Shown here in pieces: positions 34,917-42,131 of a stretch of 42,706 bases of DNA. The notes under the pieces were generated by a model that worked only from the letters and a program-made list of their open reading frames with translations, made no database searches and was not told the origin of the DNA. Both the position numbers and the translations under genes were made by a program. Origin of the DNA: Erysipelotrichaceae bacterium (GTDB lineage: Bacteria; Bacillota_I; Bacilli_A; Erysipelotrichales; Coprobacillaceae); contig JAGBPZ010000031.1 in the NCBI GenBank assembly GCA_017633115.1, positions 1 through 42,706 of the forward strand, read 5' to 3'. Each line of letters opens with the position of its first letter. The first letter of the stretch is position 1.

Positions 34917-36561
34917 TCGTCATCCCTGCCTTTCTCTCATTGATTAGTTTATAGTAAGATGATGAGACACCGCTGGCACATATAATGCCAAACATGCCTC
35001 CATAACATATTGCTGCCGATATACCTTTGGAAATACCTGGTAAAACAACGCCTGTCAATGGGATGATAGAGAATGTACCACCCATATTGAGGATAATCGC
35101 AAAGATAATACCCGCAATCGATAAAGCTGTCATAACTTGCTGGAATCGATTTTGCTGCTGAAGAGAATTAAATGTCGTATAGATCAGCAACATAACCATA
35201 AGCAGCATAATAAATAAGAAGATTGCTCCGTGTCGTTGCGCTAATAAGCCCATGACAAGGTCACTGTTGGCAGCCATGACACCTTTTAAAGTATCAAAGC
35301 TTGAATTACCTAAAAGTCCGCCATTAGAAAATGCGGCGACAAGAGCATGGACCGACTGGTAACCATAACCATTATGCGTCGCCAGCGAACCACTTCCTGT
35401 TAAAATTTGGAAAATAGTATTGCCTTCACCCATCCAGTTTGTGAAACGGTAAGCAGCTGTAGAAGAAAGCTTTAAGATTGCTTTGGCTCCTACCATTGTT
35501 GAAAGGATGATGATCGCAATTAATAGTAAATCGGTATTCTGCAGCCAGACGGAAATAATAAACAAACAACCTAACTGCATCAAAAGACCACTGTCTTTAA
35601 TCAGTACTGCATAAGCAAATACGATTGATGTCATACCGAATGTATAAATAAGATTTGTACGGTCGTTGAATAATTGTCTTTGTGGGACAACCAATGCCAA
35701 CAGATAAACCAGTTTGACAATTTCTGAAGGCTGGAATGTCATGCCACCAATTGTAATCCAGTTATAAGCACCATATTTCACTTTTGCCAAAACAATGTTC
35801 AAGACAATTAAACCAATAATACCTGCCAAAGCCATGATTCTTAAATATTGATGTAAAGATTTTTTCCCAATTGCTTTATTGACGTCCAATTTCATGAAAT
35901 TTGAGAAAATCAAAGCCATGCCAACATAGACGCCTACCCCAATTAAGCTGTCTCGTAAACAACCAGCCAGCGCTTCACTGTTTGTCAAAGCAGGATAAAG
36001 AGTTGCTTCAATATAGTAAGTCAAAAAGATGGCGAAAATTGATTCAATAATAGGTGCGTGATCACTGCGCAGAATCATCGATAATAAAACATACGCGATC
36101 AAAATGCCATGAATAATGAACATTGATGTTAATGGAAATTCCTGATACATACAATAAGCTTTAAAACCAATAAAGCCTATCGTAAAGAATACCGGCATCA
36201 TTCCTGACAAACGGAATTGATTATTGACTGGCAATGAGAAATGGAATCGCTGCCCACCAATAATATAATCATTATTTTCATAGCGGCCACCCTTAGAAAG
36301 AGTTTCAACTTCCATCGTGTGACCTTTTTGATCAAATGTCAGAGCAGCTGCTTTTCTTGGTACATCAGGTTTATTGATATGAATATCATTGATGCGTAAT
36401 CGACCAATCATCGTTGTCAAACCCTGACTGCCATCAAGAACTACTTTTTCTTCTTTACGGACGACAAAGCCATAAACATCACGATGTCTTTGGCTCACCA
36501 CCTGAAAAGCAGAAATAAGAAATAGGAGCAATAGGACATCCTGTATTAAATTAAAGAGCAT
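34909..36561 (-). CDS. SEDS-family (RodA/FtsW) protein with N-terminal FHA-like domain
   Basis: 550 residues. An N-terminal membrane helix (about 1-22) is followed by a FHA-like beta domain (about 40-125: IGRLRINDIHINKPDVPRKAAALTF, then NNDYIIGGQRFHFSL). About ten membrane helices then follow in the RodA/FtsW pattern, with YNWITIGGMTFQPSEIVKLVYLLALV, NGYGYQSVHALVAAFSNGGLLG, SDLVMGLLAQRHG and GVVLPGISKGISAAICYGGM. SEDS proteins polymerise glycan strands with a partner transpeptidase, here the gene just upstream (2-bp gap). The FHA core Gly-Arg is kept, but the Ser and His that read phosphothreonine are Pro and Ala. TAGGAGG precedes the start. Fusion of FHA and SEDS in one chain is unusual. Confidence 0.88.
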   Translation of the reverse strand: MLFNLIQDVLLLLFLISAFQVVSQRHRDVYGFVVRKEEKVVLDGSQGLTTMIGRLRINDIHINKPDVPRKAAALTFDQKGHTMEVETLSKGGRYENNDYIIGGQRFHFSLPVNNQFRLSGMMPVFFTIGFIGFKAYCMYQEFPLTSMFIIHGILIAYVLLSMILRSDHAPIIESIFAIFLTYYIEATLYPALTNSEALAGCLRDSLIGVGVYVGMALIFSNFMKLDVNKAIGKKSLHQYLRIMALAGIIGLIVLNIVLAKVKYGAYNWITIGGMTFQPSEIVKLVYLLALVVPQRQLFNDRTNLIYTFGMTSIVFAYAVLIKDSGLLMQLGCLFIISVWLQNTDLLLIAIIILSTMVGAKAILKLSSTAAYRFTNWMGEGNTIFQILTGSGSLATHNGYGYQSVHALVAAFSNGGLLGNSSFDTLKGVMAANSDLVMGLLAQRHGAIFLFIMLLMVMLLIYTTFNSLQQQNRFQQVMTALSIAGIIFAIILNMGGTFSIIPLTGVVLPGISKGISAAICYGGMFGIICASGVSSSYYKLINERKAGMTNE

Positions 36562-36563
36562 CG

Positions 36564-37823
36564 TTAGCCTCCTAAAATAGTATTATTGACAAATCTGGCA
36601 GTCATTTTAATCGCATTTGTTGATGAACCGCCATCTTCAAGCATTAATACAACAACATAAGTTGGTGCCTTTGTATCAGTTAATGAACAAACAAACCAGG
36701 CATGATCAGTACCACGTCCTGTTTCAGCAGTACCCGTCTTACCAAAACATGAACAATTAAACCTGGTGCTGTACCAATTTGTCATCCCCTTAGTTAAAGC
36801 ATTTTTAAGGAATAGAGATGTTCTGAATTCCATGATACGTTTAGCACTAGTCTTCGCGTTTGATTTTTGATAGTAGAATGTCTGACGACGACCATTATTG
36901 GCGATTGCACCATAGTAACTCGCAATCGTCACTGGTGTCACTAAGTCTTTTGACTGGCCATCACTTGACCATCTGATTGAATCATTGGCATCGACCTCAC
37001 CAGCCTTAACCGGATAATCAACCATCAAATCAGTTGATTTGACCCCTGCCTTTTTCGCAAAGCTGTTCAATTCTTCAGGTGTCAGATGTTCAGAAACAAA
37101 TTTCGCAATGCCACAGTTACAGCTTTTATAAAGAGCTTCTTCTAATGTGACAGTTCCGTGAGCTGATGAACAAGAAACTTCTTCATATTTACCAGTACAA
37201 TTAAATGTCAATGATTGATAGCTCTGACTCTTCTCAAGTAATGCCCCTACCGCAATAGCTTTAAATACAGAACCCGGTGTATAAGCCTGAGCTGCTTTAT
37301 TAAGGTAAGCTTTATCAGCTGCTTTTTTCTTTGATTTAACATCAACACTTGGTGTTGAAACCATTGTTTTTACTTCACCAGTATTATAATCAGCCACGAA
37401 TAGCGTTCCGTTAACACCTGATGATTTCAATAATTTATAAGCAGCTTTTTGCATATCAAGATCAATCGTTAAATTGATCGTATGTTGTTCAGAATGATAA
37501 CCATCTAATAATGATATATTAGCATCATTCGATAAATAGGTTGATAAAAGTGACGAAGGCAAACTGCCGTTTAAATCACCAACAACATGGAAAGTGGACT
37601 CGCGAGTCAATTCATCCTTGCTAAAACCACCATCATAGATGATTGCTCCTTTGGCATCCTTGATTACTAAATTATTGATGCGGTCATTTTTGATATAGTC
37701 ATAAAAATGTTCAGAGATTTTCTTCTTGTTGATGACCGGTGTTAATCCTATTAAAAGGGACATGACAATGGTAAGAATTAACATCGCCGTCAACTGTAAT
37801 TTCATTTTAGTTATAATTTTCAT
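36564..37823 (-). CDS. Penicillin-binding transpeptidase (PbpA/class B type)
   Basis: About 419 residues. One N-terminal membrane helix (about 10-30) anchors the protein. The transpeptidase domain has the active Ser185 in PGSVFK (SxxK), Ser234 in KSCN (SxN) and KTG at 362-364 in FGKTGTAETG. A short pre-domain between the anchor and residue 120 replaces the long N-terminal module of FtsI/PBP2, as in the actinobacterial PbpA and Firmicute PbpA-like short proteins. It crosslinks peptidoglycan and is expected to pair with the SEDS protein 2 bp downstream. The start at 37823 has AAGGAGGTG upstream; a clear promoter lies at 37849-37877. First gene of the operon. Confidence 0.93.
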   Translation of the reverse strand: MKIITKMKLQLTAMLILTIVMSLLIGLTPVINKKKISEHFYDYIKNDRINNLVIKDAKGAIIYDGGFSKDELTRESTFHVVGDLNGSLPSSLLSTYLSNDANISLLDGYHSEQHTINLTIDLDMQKAAYKLLKSSGVNGTLFVADYNTGEVKTMVSTPSVDVKSKKKAADKAYLNKAAQAYTPGSVFKAIAVGALLEKSQSYQSLTFNCTGKYEEVSCSSAHGTVTLEEALYKSCNCGIAKFVSEHLTPEELNSFAKKAGVKSTDLMVDYPVKAGEVDANDSIRWSSDGQSKDLVTPVTIASYYGAIANNGRRQTFYYQKSNAKTSAKRIMEFRTSLFLKNALTKGMTNWYSTRFNCSCFGKTGTAETGRGTDHAWFVCSLTDTKAPTYVVVLMLEDGGSSTNAIKMTARFVNNTILGG

Positions 37824-37848
37824 AGGACAACACCTCCTTTTCAAATTA

Positions 37849-37877
37849 TTTATACACTGAAATTTTATGAACGTCAA
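37849..37877 (-). promoter_or_regulatory. Promoter of the PBP-SEDS-vWA-kinase-PP2C operon
   Basis: Leftward, -35 TTGACG (37877-37872), 17-bp spacer ending in TG, -10 TATAAA (37854-37849). It lies about 26 bp before the PBP start codon. It matches a vegetative sigma-A promoter well. Confidence 0.82.
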
Positions 37878-37930
37878 TTAACTAAAGTTTAAACTATTAT
37901 TAAGGTTTTTAAAAAATCTTAAAAAAAGGC

Positions 37931-37954
37931 AAAAAACGTTGATTTTATCAACAT
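37931..37954 (-). terminator. Second terminator between the SPFH module and the PBP operon
   Basis: Leftward, ATGTTGAT and ATCAACGT pair (one G-U) around a 3-base loop with a six-U tail. It would stop residual read-through into the PBP operon, so the two operons seem to be insulated. Confidence 0.75.
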
Positions 37955-38011
37955 TTATTTCTTAATAAAATTACCTTTTGATTCGCTCCTTAAGGAAAAA
38001 TTTAGGTTATA

Positions 38012-38051
38012 AGGACAAAAAATAAACAAGTGGAGTGTGACCACTCCACTT
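38012..38051 (-). terminator. Terminator after the SPFH/zinc-ribbon module
   Basis: Leftward, AAGTGGAGT and ACTCCACTT form a perfect 9-bp stem with a 6-base loop, followed by a U-rich tail (GTTTATTTTTT). Confidence 0.82.
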
Positions 38052-38064
38052 CATTTAAACGGTA

Positions 38065-38418
38065 TTAGAACCTTGGACCATGAGGCATCCCTGGACCACC
38101 AAAACCAGGACCACCACCATGTCGCCCATTTTGGCGATTAATCGGTGTACGAATATGATCGGTACGCAAATAGACATCATCTTTCTGATAAAGATGGGTA
38201 GCATCACTTTTTAAATAATCCATGGCGCTGTTAGCTTTATGAACATTGTTGAGTTTTGATTTCTTATCAAAAGCAATGATAAATGCCATCAAAAATCCCA
38301 ACCCCAAAGAGATCAAGACATAAGTACCAATAGAATTGATGAATTCAGATATATTAAACTCAATAAAACTGAACAACACAGACATTATTGTGTTGGGTAA
38401 TAAAACTGTAAAATCCAT
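38065..38418 (-). CDS. Small membrane protein resembling the C-terminal part of YdjH-type TPM proteins
   Basis: 117 residues. A hydrophobic N-terminal half with a helix (about 30-50, TYVLISLGLGFLMAFIIAF) leads into KSKLNNVHKANSAMDYLKSDATHLYQKDDVYLRTDHIRTPI and a Gly/Pro/His-rich tail ending HGPRF. The A-x-x-Y...D-x-x-L-x-T-x-I-R-T-P pattern followed by a Gly-rich tail resembles the region after the TPM domain in YdjH/YgcG-type proteins. The TPM domain itself is absent here. It is 3 bp downstream of the zinc-ribbon gene and shares its operon, so a role in the same membrane complex is likely. Resemblance is by motif only. Confidence 0.6.
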   Translation of the reverse strand: MDFTVLLPNTIMSVLFSFIEFNISEFINSIGTYVLISLGLGFLMAFIIAFDKKSKLNNVHKANSAMDYLKSDATHLYQKDDVYLRTDHIRTPINRQNGRHGGGPGFGGPGMPHGPRF

Positions 38419-38421
38419 GTC

Positions 38422-39483
38422 CTATCCTCCCATAAACGTCATAAAGATCATCATTAAGCCAAAGATAAATAAAGCAAATAAAGGACCATGTATCAAAACA
38501 TAACGATTGAATGCCTTTTGATCAAATGGAAAACTACCTACAAGTTTACCGGTTTCACCATTCATCGCAAAAGTATAAATGTCATTATTCCATTTAACGT
38601 TAAGTATCCATACTGGATAAAGAGCATAATGACCTTTGGTATCGAGAATGTTGATTTGGTATCCCGTACTTGAATAACTTGAATAACCAGTGACAGTTGC
38701 ATCAAGTGCTGCTTTAGTTGTCGAATTGATACGATCCTGAATACGCATGCGACATTCTTCTTCAGACACGTCATAACGTGATGCATAGTAACCAGCCATA
38801 TAACCACGTTCAAATTGTTTGACTTTAAAGAAACTGATTGGTTCTAATGAATCCATCAGTTGATCATTCATTTTTCGCGATGCATCAGCAGGTATTTTGT
38901 TAAATTCAAACTTTCCGTGTCGGTTAACCACAAAGTGTCTTGTTTCCTGTACATTAAAGTCACCTGAAATATAGGAACGTGTCATGACCGCATTATATTT
39001 TGCAGCACCTTCTGTTGTCACATCAAATACCCAGAATGGTACATATAAACCTGTGATTTCGTCAAATCGTGCATCTGCTTTAAAAATATCAGGAATAAAA
39101 TCCAGATGTTCCATATGTTCGCGATAAGCATCTTTTGCCTGTCTACGATCAAACTGAAATGGCACAATAAATTCTGGCTCAAATTTTCCTTCAAACTGCG
39201 AAGGGACAATAACCTTATTGCCACAATAAGGACAAATTGTTGCACCGGTGTTGATATCCGTTAAAATCTCACCAGCACATGATTGACATACATAAGCTTT
39301 AACTAATGGATCAGCCTCTTCAGTTTGTGAGTGACTTATAGCAGAATGAGACATTTGATTAGGATCAAATGTCTCAACATCATATTCTGAGTCACAATAA
39401 GGACATTTCAGTTTTTGTGAATGACTATCAAAGGCTAATGCACCGCCACAGGCTGGGCATTTATACTCAATGATTTTCGTCAT
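38422..39483 (-). CDS. TFIIB-type zinc-ribbon membrane protein (YdjG-like)
   Basis: 353 residues. Two zinc ribbons open the protein: YKCPACGG with KLKCPYCDSEYD (about 7-40) and YVCQSCAGEI with ATICPYCGNKVI (about 65-95). A beta-rich domain (about 110-320, with VPFWVFDVTTEGAAKY and HYALYPVWILNVKWNND) and one C-terminal membrane helix (LFALFIFGLMMIFMTFMGG) follow. YdjG/YdjH/YdjI of Bacillus form a membrane-stress module with PspA-like partners; this is the YdjG member by domain order. It is 6 bp downstream of the SPFH gene. The zinc ribbons probably mediate protein contacts rather than DNA binding. Confidence 0.82.
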   Translation of the reverse strand: MTKIIEYKCPACGGALAFDSHSQKLKCPYCDSEYDVETFDPNQMSHSAISHSQTEEADPLVKAYVCQSCAGEILTDINTGATICPYCGNKVIVPSQFEGKFEPEFIVPFQFDRRQAKDAYREHMEHLDFIPDIFKADARFDEITGLYVPFWVFDVTTEGAAKYNAVMTRSYISGDFNVQETRHFVVNRHGKFEFNKIPADASRKMNDQLMDSLEPISFFKVKQFERGYMAGYYASRYDVSEEECRMRIQDRINSTTKAALDATVTGYSSYSSTGYQINILDTKGHYALYPVWILNVKWNNDIYTFAMNGETGKLVGSFPFDQKAFNRYVLIHGPLFALFIFGLMMIFMTFMGG

Positions 39484-39489
39484 TATTGA

Positions 39490-40758
39490 TTATCCTTCTA
39501 AAGGTTGACCACATTCAGGACAGAATTTTCCGCCACCTACTTCAGCACCACAATTTGGACAAATTTTCTTAACTGGTTTTGGTTTACCACATTCAGTGCA
39601 GAATTTACCTGTATTTTCTGTACCACAGACACAAATCCATTTATCAACAACTGGTTTTGGTTTGCCACATTCAGTACAGAATTTACCATCGTTCTGAGCA
39701 CCACAACTGCATACCCAGATTTTCTTGTCATCAACTTTTGCCTGATTATGTTTTGCTGCCTGTTCGAATAGAGCAGCTGCATTTGTACCATCCTGATTCA
39801 TAGCCATACCCATGCCCATGAAACCAGTCATAGCACCTGCAGAATTGTTTGCTGCATCTCTCATTGCATCAGCTTTAGCACCTACTAAAGTAGCTGCTGC
39901 CATGCTTGGATCTCTGTTGATAGCTGAGAATTGTGCATCTTTAAGTTTCTGAGCATCTTCATCAGGAATAGTGACACTGTTAATTGCGATAGAAACAATT
40001 GTCAATCCTCTTAAATCTGCCCATTTCTTTGCTAATTCAACGTTCATAGCTTCTTTTAATTCAGCAACATGACTTGGCAATGCGCTTGGTCTGATATTCA
40101 ATTCAGAGATTTTGCCAAAAGCAGGCTGTAAAGCATCAATGAATTCAGTTTTTAACTGATTGTCGATTTTTTCTCTTCTGTATTCACCTTCGACATTACC
40201 ACAGACATTCTTATAGAATAATAGTGGATCACTGAGCTTGTATGAATAGATACCATTACATCTGACAGCAGTATCAAAGTCAAGATTGATATTGCGGTCT
40301 ACAATTTTAAATGGAATTGGTGTTGCTGTACCAAATTTATTATCGACGATTTCCTTAATATTGAAATAATAAACGCGTTGATCTTTACCTGTATCTCCAC
40401 CATAAGTGAAACGTTTACCAATTGTCTTGAATGTTTCTAAGAGTCCTTTACCTAAGCTGCCTGTAAATAAGCTAGGTTCACTTGATGCATCCCATGTAAA
40501 CTGACCAGGTTCAGCACAGAATTCAACGATTTTACCCTGTTCAACAATAATCATGCACTGACCATCAGCAACGACGATACCAGAGCCATTACTAATGATA
40601 TTATCGTTACCTCTAGTATTTGATGAACGAGATGTTATACGTTTCTGTCCTTTTTTTACTAATACGTTTGCTTCTAATGCATCACAATAGAAATATTCTT
40701 TCCACTGATCTGCAAATGTGCTGTTAGCTGCACCTATGATTGCTGTAATTAATCCCAT
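39490..40758 (-). CDS. SPFH-domain protein with three C-terminal zinc ribbons (YdjI-like)
   Basis: About 422 residues. MGLITAIIGAANSTFADQWKEYFYC is the typical YdjI opening. The SPFH/Band 7 domain covers about 30-290, with VRCNGIYSYKLSDPLLFYKN and LTIVSIAINSVTIPDED. An Ala-rich stretch follows. The end holds three zinc-binding units: CSCGAQNDGKFCTECG, CVCGTENTGKFCTECG and CPNCGAEVGGGKFCPECG. SPFH proteins form membrane scaffolds; in Bacillus YdjI recruits a PspA-type protein under membrane stress. AAAGGAG precedes the ATG at 40758. It is first in a three-gene operon with the YdjG-like and small membrane proteins, and divergent from the regulator at 40965. Confidence 0.88.
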   Translation of the reverse strand: MGLITAIIGAANSTFADQWKEYFYCDALEANVLVKKGQKRITSRSSNTRGNDNIISNGSGIVVADGQCMIIVEQGKIVEFCAEPGQFTWDASSEPSLFTGSLGKGLLETFKTIGKRFTYGGDTGKDQRVYYFNIKEIVDNKFGTATPIPFKIVDRNINLDFDTAVRCNGIYSYKLSDPLLFYKNVCGNVEGEYRREKIDNQLKTEFIDALQPAFGKISELNIRPSALPSHVAELKEAMNVELAKKWADLRGLTIVSIAINSVTIPDEDAQKLKDAQFSAINRDPSMAAATLVGAKADAMRDAANNSAGAMTGFMGMGMAMNQDGTNAAALFEQAAKHNQAKVDDKKIWVCSCGAQNDGKFCTECGKPKPVVDKWICVCGTENTGKFCTECGKPKPVKKICPNCGAEVGGGKFCPECGQPLEG

Positions 40759-40881
40759 AATAAGAAACTCCTTTCTATTTATTACTATTTTACCTTGTTT
40801 CATAGACTATCTCAAGAGAATAAGACTTCTGCCGATATTTCCCTTGTGTTTAAAAATATCATTTTTATTTAACCTATTTTC

Positions 40882-40901
40882 ATATGTAACTATTTACATA
40901 T
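40882..40901. promoter_or_regulatory. Palindrome over the regulator promoter, candidate operator
   Basis: ATATGTAA and TTACATAT form a perfect 8-bp inverted repeat with a 4-bp spacer. It overlaps the -35 of the regulator gene and lies between two divergent operons, so it may be a binding site for autoregulation or for control of the SPFH module. Confidence 0.5.
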
Positions 40902-40921
40902 CTGACAATAAGTAGTATACT
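40893..40921 (+). promoter_or_regulatory. Promoter of the pseudo-receiver regulator gene
   Basis: TTTACA (40893-40898), 17-bp spacer, TATACT (40916-40921). The start codon is 43 bp beyond the -10. Confidence 0.6.
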
Positions 40922-40964
40922 ATGTGTGTTAAATGTATATAATTAAATAATTGTAAAGGTATTA

Positions 40965-41741
40965 TTGAAAGTTATAATAGTAGAACCAAACATCACCCTG
41001 GCAAGGGAAATAAAAGAATTGATCAAGTCTTGCTATGGTGATCATACCGTATTGAACACTTATACCAAGTGGATGAACGCACTTAATGCCTGCGAACTTG
41101 AACAATATGATATCGCTATGATTAATTTTCATCAAAATCGTGAAGACGGCATAGAACTCGCACAAAAGATAATGTTGTATAGACCCACAATTAATATTAT
41201 CTTTTACAGTGATGAACCGCCATTGCTGAATCATATCAGTCATTTGTTTATCAGTGATTTTATTCAATTACCAATCACTGTTGACAAGATCATGGTTTCG
41301 TTTAGTCATTTGCGCTACCATATTAAAGATCCTCCAGGATTGCAGATACAGACTTTTGGCTATTTTGAAATTTTCTACAAGGGTATGCCACTTAAATTCA
41401 AGTATACCAAGTCGAAAGAAGTACTCGCCTATCTAATTGACCGCCAAGGTGCTATGTGCACTTCAAATGATTTAATGGCAGTTTTATGGGAAGATGATGA
41501 TTTTAACTCTCATCGAGAGTATTTCAAAAAAATACGCCAGGATATAATGACAGTTCTAACTTCAATTGGCTGTGAAAACTTAATAATATTACAAAGAGGT
41601 GCCATAGGCATCAAAGCCAATGAAATCGACTGTGACCTATATCGTTATCTGTCGCGCTATCATAATCCATTGTATGTTTATCGTGGTGAATATATGGCAC
41701 AATACAGCTGGGCGGAATTAACGCACGCCACGATTCAGTAG
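40965..41741 (+). CDS. Atypical response regulator: pseudo-receiver plus SARP/BTAD-like DNA-binding domain
   Basis: 258 residues, starting at TTG with AAAGGT 4 bp upstream. The first about 120 residues follow a receiver fold: KVIIVEPNITLA, DIAMINFHQNREDGIELA, NIIFYSDE and FIQLPIT. Key positions differ: the acidic pair is Glu-Pro, the phosphorylation Asp is Asn in MINF, and the conserved Lys-Pro is Leu-Pro. Phosphorylation is therefore unlikely. The C-terminal half (about 125-215, LQIQTFGYFEIFYKGMPLKFKYTKSKEVLAYLIDRQGA) resembles the winged helix of SARP/BTAD regulators. No cognate histidine kinase is present. It is divergent from the SPFH module. Confidence 0.8.
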   Translation: MKVIIVEPNITLAREIKELIKSCYGDHTVLNTYTKWMNALNACELEQYDIAMINFHQNREDGIELAQKIMLYRPTINIIFYSDEPPLLNHISHLFISDFIQLPITVDKIMVSFSHLRYHIKDPPGLQIQTFGYFEIFYKGMPLKFKYTKSKEVLAYLIDRQGAMCTSNDLMAVLWEDDDFNSHREYFKKIRQDIMTVLTSIGCENLIILQRGAIGIKANEIDCDLYRYLSRYHNPLYVYRGEYMAQYSWAELTHATIQ

Positions 41742-41860
41742 TAAGGATGTTTATAATCTGTTTTCCAATTTACAATTCGGATTAATCCTCAATGGAAACT
41801 GTCTCATGGAGAAAACAGGTTATGACATATCCACAGCAAACACACTTTTAATTTGTTATA

Positions 41861-41884
41861 AGGGCATCAATCGATGCCTTTTCC
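41861..41884 (+). terminator. Terminator after the regulator gene
   Basis: GGCATC and GATGCC pair with a 4-base loop and are followed by TTTTCCTTT. Moderate strength. Confidence 0.7.
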
Positions 41885-41888
41885 TTTG

Positions 41889-41931
41889 TAAAAAAATGTT
41901 CATAAAGCTTAATAAGCTTATGAACATTTTT
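41889..41931. terminator. Bidirectional terminator between the regulator and surface-protein genes
   Basis: AAAATGTTCATA and TATGAACATTTT form a long stem with inner AAGCTT pairing. A-runs before and U-runs after allow termination in both directions. Confidence 0.8.
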
Positions 41932-41933
41932 AT

Positions 41934-42131
41934 TTACAACTTTCTGAATTCTTTCATCAATGCAGCCTGAAGAATAATTAATTCATCTTTTAGTTTATTG
42001 ATACACTCTAAAATTTCGGATAAATCATCTTCACTTAAATCATCATCTTTAAGTTCCTGAATCACTTTACGACATAATCGGCGTCCACTTTTTAAAAGCT
42101 CAATGAAATGCTTATATAAATCTTTGGTCAT
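41934..42131 (-). CDS. Small helical protein coupled to the surface-protein gene
   Basis: About 65 residues, predicted to be all helical: MTKDLYKHFIELLKSGRRL, an acidic DDDLSEDDLSEIL patch, then INKLKDELIILQAALMKEF with heptad-like Leu/Ile. There is no signal or membrane segment, and I recognise no family. The ATG at 42131 overlaps the surface-protein stop as ATGA and has GGAGAA upstream; the extra upstream frame overlaps the surface-protein gene. The coupling suggests it is made in step with the surface protein, possibly as a cytoplasmic partner, but its function is unknown. Confidence 0.55.
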   Translation of the reverse strand: MTKDLYKHFIELLKSGRRLCRKVIQELKDDDLSEDDLSEILECINKLKDELIILQAALMKEFRKL

